A stretch of 42,330 nt of DNA. Source: Thermoplasmata archaeon (GTDB taxonomy: Archaea > Thermoplasmatota > Thermoplasmata > Thermoplasmatales > GCA-001856825). Numbering within the stretch: position 1 is the stretch's first letter; every line of letters begins with the position of its first letter. Positions 1 to 8,465 of the stretch are shown piece by piece. The stretch covers positions 1 to 42,330 of the forward strand of contig JAKAXD010000009.1 in the NCBI GenBank assembly GCA_021816725.1, read 5' to 3'. The translations under genes were made by a program, and so were the position numbers. The notes beneath the pieces were generated by a model. The model had not been told where the DNA came from, ran no database searches, and worked only from the letters and a program-made list of their open reading frames with translations.

Positions 1-2
1 TC

Positions 3-815
3 AAGGAGCTAGCATTTCTAATCAGGGACAAGGAAATAACCCCACACGATATAGTTGAAGGTTACCAATATTACGAAATTTTTAAGGATAAAGACAGGGA
101 TAAAATCATACGGATAGTGAATGAAATATATTCGCTCGGGGATGAGAACGGATCAAAGTTTGTAAAGACTGCGGAGAAAATGATGAACCTTTCCAAGTAT
201 GGTAACATAGAATACGTGGATATACCGAAGGCTCTTGATGACATGGTGGAAAGAGGAAAGGAATTGAACAGGGAAATTAAGAGCAAGGAAATTCAGAGCC
301 TGGAACTTACAGAGAGACTGGGCAGGCTGAGAAAGGAGCTTGAGGAAGTGGAAGAGAAGAAAAAGAGTCTAGAAAGGGAAATAGCTTTCTCAAGTTATCT
401 CAAGCAGGAACTTTCTGGAGGAGCTGAAGACGAGAACGCTATAAGGAACACTATTGAGGGTTTGAAACACTCTAACTTCGACGTCAAGAAGATAGTCGAG
501 ATATCTTCCCAGATAGCGCTCATCCAAAGGAGGGATATGACCGTTGATCAGTTCCTTAAGGTTTCAAGATACTTTGAAGAATTGATGAATCTTGGTCTTT
601 CCGTTCCAACGATGGAAAAGATTCTAGACAATGTGAAAGAGGATGGAGTTACAATTGACGAATACCTGAATGAGAGAGCAGCATACGTAAGGGACAAGCT
701 TGCATACCTGAAATCACTGAAAGAGTTGATGGAGGCCCATAAAAGGGCAGAAAAACAAATGAAGCAGATAAATGAGGAGATAGCGTTAAAGAAGCTAAAG
801 CTTGAAAGAACCTGA
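3..815 (+). CDS. Coiled-coil protein, 5' end outside window
   Basis: The reading frame is open from the first complete codon of the window, so the true start lies upstream; the first in-frame GTG (117) is internal because the preceding residues (KELAFLIRDKEITPHDIVEG) look like normal protein. About 270 residues are visible. The middle (roughly residues 75-135 of the visible part) is rich in Glu, Lys, Arg and Leu with heptad-like spacing, typical of a long coiled coil, and a second charged helical stretch ends the protein. No enzymatic motif, signal peptide or membrane segment is visible. I do not recognise the family; a structural or chromosome/cytoskeleton-associated role is possible but not shown. 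It ends 20 nt before the stop of a convergent gene. Confidence 0.75.
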   Translation, partial: KELAFLIRDKEITPHDIVEGYQYYEIFKDKDRDKIIRIVNEIYSLGDENGSKFVKTAEKMMNLSKYGNIEYVDIPKALDDMVERGKELNREIKSKEIQSLELTERLGRLRKELEEVEEKKKSLEREIAFSSYLKQELSGGAEDENAIRNTIEGLKHSNFDVKKIVEISSQIALIQRRDMTVDQFLKVSRYFEELMNLGLSVPTMEKILDNVKEDGVTIDEYLNERAAYVRDKLAYLKSLKELMEAHKRAEKQMKQINEEIALKKLKLERT

Positions 816-834
816 GGTATGACAAGAAATTCAA

Positions 835-1680
835 TTAGTCATTCGTTTTTCTTGTCAACGCGACAAGCTCATCGTATGATATAGCATCTTTTGTAAGGGA
901 CTCAGTTCTTCCCTCATTGAGCACTTCACTTGAAATTCGTCTGAGCAATCCCATTGCAGAATAGATAGCACCTGGTCCGAAACTAGCCCTCTTTACGCCC
1001 AGATGTTCCATCTCCCTTAGTGGTGGAGTTGTGGTCCTTATCATCACGTTGATAGGAAAACCATTCATCTCCCTCACAAATTTCTCAATGTCCTCCCTCT
1101 TCACGAGACCCATAGGGTATACGCAGCCAGCTCCGGCATCCCTGAACTTCTTGCTCCTCTCCAATGCCTCCATGAACTTCTCATCATCGCTGCCTTTGAA
1201 ATACCTAAGTGCATCTGTCCTGGCATTTATGAACAAATCCACACCTGCCTCTTCCCCAACGTCTTTTATCACACCTATCTTTTCCAGTTGTGCTTCCAGC
1301 GGGTAAAGTTTGCCCGTTTCATGTTCAAAATCTTCGATGTTAAGTCCTACTGCTCCTGCTTCTATAATCCCTTTTATTGTCAGCTTAAGTTCCTTCAAGC
1401 TCTTTCCAAAGCCTGCCACAGCATCAACAGACAATGGGACAGCAAGAACACTTGAAATAATTTTGACTGCTGAAAGGAATCTTCTTCTTCCTATTTCCTC
1501 CCCATCGGGGAATCCAAGTGAAACGAACATTCCAGCACTTGTTGTCGCCACAGCGGGAAATCCAGAATTCTCGAATATCTTTGCACTTGGCACATCCCAC
1601 GCATTTGGAAGTACCAACATCCTTGGTGATTTATGCAGATCTGCGAATTGCCTCGCTTTCTTTTGCTGAACTGTATTCAT
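835..1680 (-). CDS. PEP mutase/isocitrate lyase superfamily protein
   Basis: A 281-residue TIM-barrel protein of the isocitrate lyase/phosphoenolpyruvate mutase superfamily (2-methylisocitrate lyase, oxaloacetate decarboxylase, carboxyPEP mutase relatives). Visible family motifs are LVLPNAWDVPSA near residue 23, SVDAVAGFG near 84 (the slot of the Mg-binding VDxExGYG motif, with the Asp kept and the Glu replaced by Val), VGLNIEDF near 111 and FINARTDAL near 155. The Cys-containing catalytic loop of true isocitrate lyases is not evident, so the reaction is probably C-C or P-C bond cleavage on a small 2-oxoacid, substrate unknown. The frame extends upstream to 1779, but that extension is not family-like; the ATG at 1680 directly precedes the conserved part and has a GGTGGGAG sequence upstream. 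Monocistronic. Confidence 0.8.
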   Translation of the reverse strand: MNTVQQKKARQFADLHKSPRMLVLPNAWDVPSAKIFENSGFPAVATTSAGMFVSLGFPDGEEIGRRRFLSAVKIISSVLAVPLSVDAVAGFGKSLKELKLTIKGIIEAGAVGLNIEDFEHETGKLYPLEAQLEKIGVIKDVGEEAGVDLFINARTDALRYFKGSDDEKFMEALERSKKFRDAGAGCVYPMGLVKREDIEKFVREMNGFPINVMIRTTTPPLREMEHLGVKRASFGPGAIYSAMGLLRRISSEVLNEGRTESLTKDAISYDELVALTRKTND

Positions 1681-1942
1681 ACCAGTCTCCCACCTAATGG
1701 CACTTCTATTGGTTCTTTCATGATACGCCATTTGACTTTGGAAGATTAAGGTTGTGTAGAATGAATTCTTAAAGGTCAAACTAGCAAAGACATCAGTTTA
1801 TTCCCTTGGTCAGATTCCTCCCCAACATTATTTTACAGTGCCCATTCAGACTGCTGAAATTAGGTATTTATTTCCCGATAGTGCGTGCAGCGAAGAATCA
1901 CATGTTGAAACTCTTTACATTAACAGCAGCCAAAGAACTTAT

Positions 1943-1950
1943 TATTTAAG
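1943..1950 (+). promoter_or_regulatory. TATA box for EamA transporter gene
   Basis: TATTTAAG lies about 22 nt ahead of the ATG at 1968, a spacing expected for an archaeal box A driving an almost leaderless mRNA. Confidence 0.4.
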
Positions 1951-1967
1951 GAAGGTATCGGTCTAAA

Positions 1968-2234
1968 ATGGCCTTTGCGGAGCTTCTTATGATATTCCTG
2001 ATCACACTAGGTTTCTCGGGAGCAATTCCGCTGGTAAAAGTGGGACTCAGGAACTCTGCAGTAGAGGGCTTCACTGCAATATACATAGGTGGTATTGTTT
2101 TCACTATGTTTATAGAGCAGTTGATATTCATACCGCTGAAATTCTCCTTCGTAACATTCGGGTCGTCCGTTGCTGTCGTGGTAATTGCTGGTTCAATTGG
2201 AGCTTTTGGATATTTTCTGGATATGGTGGTATGA
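1968..2234 (+). CDS. EamA/DMT transporter, N-terminal part (frame broken)
   Basis: Encodes 88 residues with three hydrophobic segments that look like the first three helices of a ten-helix EamA (drug/metabolite) transporter. It ends GYFLDMVV then TGA, in the middle of what should be helix 4. The next frame continues the family sequence at once (KKVHAGISSTVFNLQGPL, the typical helix after the third transmembrane segment). The two frames overlap by ATGA. Together they give 285 residues, the normal length of a complete EamA protein. Either one nucleotide has been lost here (true mutation or read error), or the protein is made as two coupled halves. No classical slippery heptamer is present. Confidence 0.65.
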   Translation: MAFAELLMIFLITLGFSGAIPLVKVGLRNSAVEGFTAIYIGGIVFTMFIEQLIFIPLKFSFVTFGSSVAVVVIAGSIGAFGYFLDMVV

Positions 2235-2824
2235 AGAAAGTTCATGCTGGAATATCAAGCACTGTCTTCAATCTTCAGGGACCGCTAATTCTGGTATTAG
2301 GTGCCCTGATTACGTCAATTTACCCCGGCAGATATATAACAATTGGGCTTGTTATTTCTCTCGTTGGCATCATCCTGCTAGGATCATCGAAATTCAAGCT
2401 TAGGAAAATATCCATAGGTATACCATTCATCCTCGTTGTCCTCGCCCCAGTACTCTGGGCTCTAGAATGGGTATTCTTCTCTACGGTTTCCATTCGAGAC
2501 CCAATATTCTACACTTTCCTTCTTTACCTCACGGCATTCGTCGTAACACTTTTCCTGAGCATCGGAAGGAAGGCTATTTCCGGCATTCAAAGAAAGGCTG
2601 CGATGATGGCATTTCTGGGGGGCTCGCTGGCTGGTGTTGCAAATGCTTCATATGGAGTTTTCATCACAAATTATGGGACAGCGTTGACAGGAATTGTCAC
2701 AATAATATCAGTTCCAGCATCTGTGCTCTTAGTGATTGCTGTTCTACATGAACGTTACTCAGTGAGCGAAATAGCCGGGCTTATAGTAACAGCAATAGGG
2801 CTGGGTGTAGCCCTGATTCTATGA
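2231..2824 (+). CDS. EamA/DMT transporter, C-terminal part (frame broken)
   Basis: Encodes 197 residues with about seven hydrophobic segments. The segment FNLQGPLILVLGAL and the C-terminal run ending VLHERYSVSEIAGLIVTAIG match the ends of EamA repeat 1 and repeat 2; the conserved Glu before the last two helices (LHERYS) is present. A normal EamA protein has ten helices in two five-helix repeats, so this half alone lacks the first three. The ATG at 2231 overlaps the TGA of the upstream frame; GGTGGT touches the start with no spacer, so independent initiation looks poor. Substrate unknown; this family exports amino acids, sugars or metabolites. Confidence 0.65.
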   Translation: MKKVHAGISSTVFNLQGPLILVLGALITSIYPGRYITIGLVISLVGIILLGSSKFKLRKISIGIPFILVVLAPVLWALEWVFFSTVSIRDPIFYTFLLYLTAFVVTLFLSIGRKAISGIQRKAAMMAFLGGSLAGVANASYGVFITNYGTALTGIVTIISVPASVLLVIAVLHERYSVSEIAGLIVTAIGLGVALIL

Positions 2825-3071
2825 ATTCATTTTGGAATCGAGATTTAGGCGGCTTAACGATTATTGAGTTCCAGGTGATGAAGCAGTAAAATAGGTCTTA
2901 GTAAAGAGTATTAAACTAAGTATATTACTAGAAGGCAATTTTAAACTCTATCAATTTTAGGCGCAGCGACTAGGTTGAAAGAACAGAAGAAAAATTGGAT
3001 AAGATAAACAGAGCATCAAATTCAACGGAGTTTAGTCACCCGCTAATTATTGATGCCCCCACGAGCATTAA
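2825..3071. other. Intergenic region without recognisable gene
   Basis: About 250 AT-rich bases between the EamA gene and tRNA-Leu. I see no coding frame with family character and no strong hairpin. Confidence 0.5.
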
Positions 3072-3156
3072 TGCGGAGGGCCGGATTTGAACCGGCGAAC
3101 CCCTATAGGAACAGATCTTGAGTCTGTCGCCTTTGGCCAAGCTCGGCAACCTCCGC
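3072..3156 (-). tRNA. tRNA-Leu (CAA)
   Basis: The reverse strand folds into a class II tRNA: 7-bp acceptor stem GCGGAGG/CCTCCGC, D arm GCC...GGC, anticodon stem ACAGA/TCTGT with loop CTCAAGA giving anticodon CAA (codon UUG), a long variable arm (CCTATAGGGG region) and T arm GCCGG-TTCAAAT-CCGGC. The discriminator is A73; CCA is not encoded and there is no intron. It lies 22 nt after the gcvPB stop on the same strand, so it may be cotranscribed with gcvPA-gcvPB or use a promoter inside the end of gcvPB. Confidence 0.95.
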
Positions 3157-3178
3157 TGCAGGGAGAATTGATGGAAAC

Positions 3179-4654
3179 TTAAATAATCTGCTGTAAAGCT
3201 TCCTTCTGCTCCTTTCTCACCATTCTGAGCGTCGGTTTTGGATTCTTAGATGCATCCACATCATCAATCCTGGTTACCTTAAGATTTACCGGCTCCTTCT
3301 CAAACATTTCGTGAGATACCTTTAGCGATTGTCTAACTGTTTCAATAAAGAGGTCCATCTCTTCCTTGGTCGCACTTTCAGTGGGTTCTATCATCAGCGC
3401 TTCAGGTACTATAAGGGGGAAATAGATGGTCGGAGCATGAACTCCGTTGTCAATAAGGTGCTTAGCTATATCCCCAGCCTTAGGCATACCACTCCCAACA
3501 GACGAGGCAACAAACTCGTGCTTCTTGATAGTCTTACCAGGAACAGGCATGAATTCCTGAATTTTCTTTCTCATGTAATTTGAGTTAAGTACTGCAGTCT
3601 CGCACGCGTCCCTGAGCCCCTCTTCCCCCATCATCTTGATGTATGTCCAAGCCCTTACGAGAACACCGAAGTTGCCGTAGAAGCTGGCGACCTTGCCTAT
3701 TGTTTTGGGCGGGATGTAATCGTTGGAATACTTTTCCCCATCAAAGGTTACAAGCGGATAAGGAAGGAAGTCCTTTAGCTTCTCAACCACTCCAACAGGT
3801 CCTGCTCCAGGCCCTCCTCCTCCGTGCGGTGTAGAGAATGTCTTGTGAAGATTGAGGTGGACGATATCGAATCCCATCTTTGCTGGAGTCGTTTTTGTCA
3901 TAATTCCATTAAGGTTTGCACCGTCATAGTAAAGAAGCGCCCCCTTTGAGTGAGCATAATTGGCCATTTCCACTATTTTGTCTTCGAATATCCCGAGCGT
4001 ATTTGGATTTGTGATCATGAATGCCGCGGTCCTTTCGGTGACGGCCTCCTTGAATTTTTCAATGTCAACTGTCCCGTCGCTTGTAGAAGGAACCTGCACA
4101 ACATCAAACCCTGCCATGTGCGACGAAGCAGGATTAGACCCATGAGCAGAATCCGGCACAACTACCTCTCTCCTCGTGTCCAGCTCCTTCTTGCATTCAA
4201 AGTAAGCTCTGACAATAGACAGTCCCGTGAACTCCCCTCCGGCACCTGCAAGAGGTTGAAGGGTGATCTCATCCATTCCTGTGATCTTCTTAAGGAGATC
4301 TGAGAGTTCATACATTAGCTTGAGAGCTCCCTGTACCTCCGACGAATCCTGGAGAGGATGTATCATCCTGAATCCATCGAGGCTTGCAATTTCATCGTTT
4401 ATCTTCGGGTTGTATTTCATCGTGCATGAACCGAGAGGGTAAAAGCCCGTGTCTGCCCCAAAGTTCATTTCTGAAAGCTTCACGAAGTGCCTTATAACAG
4501 AGAATTCTTCCCTATCCCCGATTCCTATTGTCTCCCTCCTCATTTCTTCCGGCACTTGAGTCTTATACCCCTCATTCTCGTGAGGGATCTTGAGCGTCCT
4601 TCTTCCCTTTATGTCAATCACTATTGGTTCATCGAAAGTTGCCTGATGGTACAT
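3179..4654 (-). CDS. gcvPB: Glycine dehydrogenase (decarboxylating) subunit 2
   Basis: A 491-residue PLP enzyme, the C-terminal half of the split P-protein of the glycine cleavage system. With GcvPA it decarboxylates glycine and passes the aminomethyl group to the lipoyl arm of the H-protein in the cytoplasm. The PLP lysine is K271 in HLNLHKTFSTPHGGGG, followed by the glycine-rich segment; DSAHGSNPAS near 168 and TNPNTLGIFE near 215 are also family motifs. Length is normal for archaeal and Gram-positive subunit 2. Its ATG follows the TAG of gcvPA with no gap (TAGATG), indicating translational coupling. GcvH and GcvT are not in the window. Confidence 0.96.
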   Translation of the reverse strand: MYHQATFDEPIVIDIKGRRTLKIPHENEGYKTQVPEEMRRETIGIGDREEFSVIRHFVKLSEMNFGADTGFYPLGSCTMKYNPKINDEIASLDGFRMIHPLQDSSEVQGALKLMYELSDLLKKITGMDEITLQPLAGAGGEFTGLSIVRAYFECKKELDTRREVVVPDSAHGSNPASSHMAGFDVVQVPSTSDGTVDIEKFKEAVTERTAAFMITNPNTLGIFEDKIVEMANYAHSKGALLYYDGANLNGIMTKTTPAKMGFDIVHLNLHKTFSTPHGGGGPGAGPVGVVEKLKDFLPYPLVTFDGEKYSNDYIPPKTIGKVASFYGNFGVLVRAWTYIKMMGEEGLRDACETAVLNSNYMRKKIQEFMPVPGKTIKKHEFVASSVGSGMPKAGDIAKHLIDNGVHAPTIYFPLIVPEALMIEPTESATKEEMDLFIETVRQSLKVSHEMFEKEPVNLKVTRIDDVDASKNPKPTLRMVRKEQKEALQQII

Positions 4655-5986
4655 CTAAGCCACCTCCCTCAGGAATTCCCTGTATGCATTAAAGTCATCA
4701 TTCGTGTTCCTCTCCGTAACGTTCGTTATGATGTTTACCTGATTCCTGTCAGTGAAGCCGTATTCTTTTCCCAGAACATACCCTGGATTTAGGTTATATT
4801 TCTTTGCTATCCTGTTAACGTATGTCTTGGATTCATTGAGTCTTATCAGGAATTCATTGAATACAGGCGAGCTTTCGTAAGGTAAAAACGGACCAAACTC
4901 CCTAACAACATCCATTAGCTCCCTTGTCCTTCCCATATTCACTTCGCCAATCTTCCTTAGCCCAGAATCCCCTAGAAGCGAAAGGTAAACTGCTGCCGCT
5001 ACTGCCATGAGCGCTTGGTTGCTCGTCATGTTTGTGACTGCCCTTTCTCTCCTTATGTGCTGCTCTCTCGTCTGCAGAATCATAGAAAATGCCATCTTCC
5101 CGTTGTGATCCTTAGTCATTCCCATGATCTTACCTGGCATCTTCCTTATGAACTCTTCCTTGGTGCCAAATACGCCGACAACGGGTCCACCAAAGTTCAG
5201 CCCAAGACCAAGAACCTGTCCTTCACCTATTGCAATGTCTGCCCCGAACTTTCCAGGAGGTGCAAGTACACCCAGTGAAATGGGGTTCACCCCCGCAACG
5301 AATATCCTTTCATCGCCAATTATCCCCTTGATCTTCGGGACGTTGGTATCTATGATGCCAAACATGTTGGGGTATTCAGCATACACCCCTGAGGTGTTGT
5401 CGTCGACCATCTTCTCAAGGGAAGTAAGGTCTATCATTCCCCTTTCGTCAAATTCAACCTCCTTGATCTTTATGTCAGCGCCCTTAGCATAGTTGTCCAG
5501 CACAGCCCTCTTGTTCCTGCTCATGTATTTTGGGACGATAAAGACGTCCTTCCCAGTTATGCTCTTTGCCATCCTCGCGGCTTCGCCAAGTGATGTAGAA
5601 ACATCGTACATGGAAGAATTTACGGCATCCATGTCAAGTAACTCCCCGATCATGCTCTGGTATTCAAACAGGGCCTGCATTATTCCCTGGGAAATTTCCG
5701 CCTGATAAGGCGTATATGAAGTCAGGAATTCGTTCCTGTTGATGATGTTGGATATGGCAGCAGGAACGTAATGGTTATAGAGACCAAAACCCAGGAAGGA
5801 ATGCTGCTGGTTTACGGTTTTGTTCATTCCTGCGTATTCTCCGGCAAGCCTCCTCACTTCATCTTCGTCCATGCCTCTTGGAAGTCCAAGTAGGCTTGTC
5901 CTTATTGACTCAGGTATGTCCTTGAAAAGCTCATCTGGATTCTGGATCTGTAATTCCTTTAAAAGCTCCGATAGATCGTTGCTCAT
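4655..5986 (-). CDS. gcvPA: Glycine dehydrogenase (decarboxylating) subunit 1
   Basis: A 443-residue protein, the N-terminal half of the split glycine decarboxylase. It begins with the usual DELFKDIPESIR region and contains SFLGFGLYNHYVPAA near 83, TSYTPYQAEISQGIMQALFE near 109 and the QTREQHIRRERAVTNM segment near 305, all characteristic of GcvPA. It pairs with GcvPB to form the active P-protein; this half carries no PLP lysine but shapes the active site. First gene of the gcvPA-gcvPB operon; the 75-nt gap upstream is shared with a divergent MFS gene and must hold both promoters. Confidence 0.96.
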   Translation of the reverse strand: MSNDLSELLKELQIQNPDELFKDIPESIRTSLLGLPRGMDEDEVRRLAGEYAGMNKTVNQQHSFLGFGLYNHYVPAAISNIINRNEFLTSYTPYQAEISQGIMQALFEYQSMIGELLDMDAVNSSMYDVSTSLGEAARMAKSITGKDVFIVPKYMSRNKRAVLDNYAKGADIKIKEVEFDERGMIDLTSLEKMVDDNTSGVYAEYPNMFGIIDTNVPKIKGIIGDERIFVAGVNPISLGVLAPPGKFGADIAIGEGQVLGLGLNFGGPVVGVFGTKEEFIRKMPGKIMGMTKDHNGKMAFSMILQTREQHIRRERAVTNMTSNQALMAVAAAVYLSLLGDSGLRKIGEVNMGRTRELMDVVREFGPFLPYESSPVFNEFLIRLNESKTYVNRIAKKYNLNPGYVLGKEYGFTDRNQVNIITNVTERNTNDDFNAYREFLREVA

Positions 5987-6061
5987 AATGACCGAGACAG
6001 TATCAATTAGAGGAATAAAACTGTTTTATCGATTTAACCAAAATAAAAAGCTATTTAGAAT

Positions 6062-7240
6062 ATGCAATGTTCCCAAAAGGTGGATTCTAGATACCTCTTG
6101 TTTGCGACCAGGACTCTCAGGGGTTTCATATATGGGGTATTCTCTGTCGTCACTATAATCTACCTGATTAAAAACAATCTGACGCCGCTTGAAGCCGGCA
6201 TCACTGTTACTGCTTCCATCCTGGTGAGTTCATTCCTGACGTTTTATGTCACTTCAAGGTACGGCTCAGGATACGCAAAGCAATTTCTTCTTATTTTCTC
6301 CATTCTTCTCCTGGTTGGAATAACTGGCCTATTTTTGAGCCCCAGCCCGATATTTAAGGCAATCTTCGCCATCGTGGGTTCGCTCGGTGTAAACCCATCG
6401 GATAACACCCTATTCTCTGCGTATGAGCAACCTATAATAGCAGGGATAGTTGAAGACCAGAAGGCAAAGAACAGGCTGTTTGCCAGATATACGTTTGGTG
6501 GATACATTGCCGCATCTTTCGGCGCATTAGCTCTGAATCTCGGGTTGAACACCACATTCAAGATTTCCATGCTTTTTGCTGCAGTTGTGATAATTTCATA
6601 CGTCTTCATCCCATCAATAAAGGGGAAGAAGAGAGTGAATGCTTCTCCAGTAAGCAGGAAGAGCAAGGTAATTGCGAGGGACGTAAGTGCGCTTTTCTCT
6701 GTCGACGCTCTTGCGGGGGGATTCGTGCTACAGAGCCTGATGGCATACTGGTTCAGCTACAGGTATGGTTTCAGCATTTCCGAGCTTGGCTACGTCTTCA
6801 CTGTTGTGGACATAATAACTGCAGTATCTGTCTTGGTTACGCCGTACATAGCATCGCGGATAGGCCTTGTAAGGACGATGGTTTTCACACACATCCCATC
6901 AAACGTATTCCTTATACTCATCCCCCTCGTTCCAACGCTCCCGCTTTCACTTCTTTTCCTCTTCCTGAGGCAGAGCATAAGCCAGATGGATGTTCCAACT
7001 AGGCAGTCCTATCTGAATAGTGTGGTAGAGGGAGAGGACCGCAGTTACGTTGTTGGAATGTCAAATGCAATGAGAAGTACAGCACAGGGAGCTACGCCTT
7101 ACATCTCGTCTTACATGATATCAGTAGCTGCGGGCGCACTTTCATTCGTTGCAGGAGGGGTAATAAAGATAGCGTATGACATAGCGTTCTACGAAAGATT
7201 TAAAGCTCTAAAGGAACATTATGGGCAGGAGAAGAAATGA
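6062..7240 (+). CDS. MFS-type transporter
   Basis: A 392-residue membrane protein with about 11-12 hydrophobic segments. FIYGVFSVVTIIYLIKNNLT near residue 20 and the repeated topology place it in the major facilitator superfamily; the central hydrophilic loop (KGKKRVNASPVSRKSK, about residues 181-197) separates the two six-helix halves. The second half contains FLRQSISQMDVPTRQSYLNS, a segment shared with archaeal multidrug-like MFS proteins. Substrate cannot be assigned. The start is the first ATG after the divergent gcvPA promoter. It overlaps the next gene (zinc finger) by ATGA, so the two are likely translated together. Confidence 0.8.
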   Translation: MQCSQKVDSRYLLFATRTLRGFIYGVFSVVTIIYLIKNNLTPLEAGITVTASILVSSFLTFYVTSRYGSGYAKQFLLIFSILLLVGITGLFLSPSPIFKAIFAIVGSLGVNPSDNTLFSAYEQPIIAGIVEDQKAKNRLFARYTFGGYIAASFGALALNLGLNTTFKISMLFAAVVIISYVFIPSIKGKKRVNASPVSRKSKVIARDVSALFSVDALAGGFVLQSLMAYWFSYRYGFSISELGYVFTVVDIITAVSVLVTPYIASRIGLVRTMVFTHIPSNVFLILIPLVPTLPLSLLFLFLRQSISQMDVPTRQSYLNSVVEGEDRSYVVGMSNAMRSTAQGATPYISSYMISVAAGALSFVAGGVIKIAYDIAFYERFKALKEHYGQEKK

Positions 7241-7473
7241 CTGTCCTTTCCCTCTGCTACATATGTGGCCTGCCAGCGGGAGTAACCTGCAAGATGTGTG
7301 GCAAACCTGTATGTTCGGAGCATTACGTAGCTAAGCTGGAGCTATGCGTCAGGTGTGCGGGGAAGCTCCACTCCCAGAGGCCAGTCTATAGAAGACTGAA
7401 GGTAGAGATTCCACATTCGACATCTGCGACACCATTGAAAAACACAGTTTCCAAAAATCAAGATCAGTCTTGA
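7237..7473 (+). CDS. Small cross-brace zinc-finger protein
   Basis: A 78-residue protein whose first 40 residues carry eight potential zinc ligands: C7-x2-C10, C18-x2-C21, C26, H29 and C37-x2-C40, the spacing of a HIT/B-box-like cross-brace finger. The tail after residue 45 is low in conserved character (QRPVYRRLKVEIPH). It starts inside the stop of the MFS gene (ATGA). The last 125 nt overlap the 3' end of the convergent Toprim gene; the zinc ligands are almost all encoded before the overlap begins. Function is unknown; binding to protein or nucleic acid partners is the usual role of such small fingers. Confidence 0.65.
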   Translation: MTVLSLCYICGLPAGVTCKMCGKPVCSEHYVAKLELCVRCAGKLHSQRPVYRRLKVEIPHSTSATPLKNTVSKNQDQS

Positions 7474-7756
7474 CTTCATACGAATTGAGATGCCTAATGA
7501 GTGAAGCGGTCAACCTCTTCCCTTTTGAATCCCAATCCAGGAGGAGAATGACCTCCTTGTGATTTATGGAAATATTCCTGCAGAACTTCTCTATGGTGAC
7601 CCTTGAATGTAGCTGAAGAATTTCCCCCTCGAAACTCAGTCTGCGGAGGGCCCTTATGTCATTCTTTCCTTCAACAACTATGGGAATAGATCGGTTCTTC
7701 TCTTTCAGGTACTCTAGTGATTTGAAGATCTTTTCAACGTTGTCCTTCGCACTCAT
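7349..7756 (-). CDS. Small stand-alone Toprim-domain protein
   Basis: A 135-residue protein with a Toprim fold: the Glu motif IPIVVEGKNDIRALRRL near residue 24 and the DxD motif VILLLDWDSKGKRL near 69. It resembles the small archaeal Toprim proteins (UPF0292 type), which are just a Toprim domain of this length ending with a conserved ES(L)P segment, here NVESLPSVFYRL near 114. These residues are encoded in the part that overlaps the convergent zinc-finger gene, so the overlap looks real. Toprim domains bind metal and act in phosphoryl transfer on nucleic acids (primases, topoisomerases, RNase M5); the substrate here is unknown. It follows the methyltransferase gene by 16 nt on the same strand. 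Confidence 0.75.
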   Translation of the reverse strand: MSAKDNVEKIFKSLEYLKEKNRSIPIVVEGKNDIRALRRLSFEGEILQLHSRVTIEKFCRNISINHKEVILLLDWDSKGKRLTASLIRHLNSYEVKTDLDFWKLCFSMVSQMSNVESLPSVFYRLASGSGASPHT

Positions 7757-7772
7757 CAGACTTACCTTCCAG

Positions 7773-8465
7773 TCAGATTGCCTTCGCCTTCACTATCAGT
7801 TTTTCAGAGCCATTTTCCAAGGGAGAGAGATCGTAATCGCCAAATGTCCTGTCAATCTCAAAATTTTCTGAACTTAGCATCCCTCTCAGTTCCATTAATG
7901 CTATAGGGTAAATGGTTATAGTCTTTTCCACATTTTTGTTTGTCTTACCCGTTATGGTGTAGGAATACTTCAGCTGGTAGCTGCTGCCGAATCTCTTTGC
8001 CTTCATCTTCAGATATATGACAGTCTGCCCGTCATTAAACTCAGAAATATTGTATGTTCCCTTCTTCAAAGTGAAACCGTTTATTATGTCTATGAACAGC
8101 GAGCCACCCTTATTCAGGACCCTTCTAGATTCCTTTATAATCAATGATTTCTGGTCATTGGGAACAAGCAGGAGGCTGTTCAGCCCGATTATGACAGTAT
8201 TGAAATGCTTCTTGAACGGAAGGCTCCTCGCATCTCCCATCACCTTGACGAAGTCGTTGCACGACCTCTTCAACATGTTTGGGTTTATCTCCAGTCCTAT
8301 CCCTCCTCTGAACTTCGATATTATCCTGCCAGTGCCGGCGAATATCTCCAGGTATGGAGAAGCTGCACCCATTGCCTTGTAGAAAGTTATGTCCTGGCTG
8401 AATATACCGTAAATTTTATCGTAGTATGAAGATTCGAAATCGTAGAACTCCTCTACTTCCGTCAT
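7773..8465 (-). CDS. Class I SAM-dependent methyltransferase
   Basis: A 230-residue protein with the Rossmann-like methyltransferase core. Motif I is YLEIFAGTGRI (about residues 37-47), the acidic residue at the end of strand 2 lies in GIGLEINPNML, VMGDARSLPFK matches motif III and RRVLNKGGSLFIDI is the typical post-core helix and strand. The C-terminal half would make substrate contacts and gives no clear hint of substrate. The start overlaps the stop of the upstream adenosine-specific kinase gene by four bases (ATGA), so the two are translationally coupled; the Toprim gene follows. Confidence 0.85.
   Translation of the reverse strand: MTEVEEFYDFESSYYDKIYGIFSQDITFYKAMGAASPYLEIFAGTGRIISKFRGGIGLEINPNMLKRSCNDFVKVMGDARSLPFKKHFNTVIIGLNSLLLVPNDQKSLIIKESRRVLNKGGSLFIDIINGFTLKKGTYNISEFNDGQTVIYLKMKAKRFGSSYQLKYSYTITGKTNKNVEKTITIYPIALMELRGMLSSENFEIDRTFGDYDLSPLENGSEKLIVKAKAI

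Noticed and set aside
1681..1779. Upstream extension of the PEP mutase family gene
   Set aside because: Residues before the ATG at 1680 do not resemble the family.
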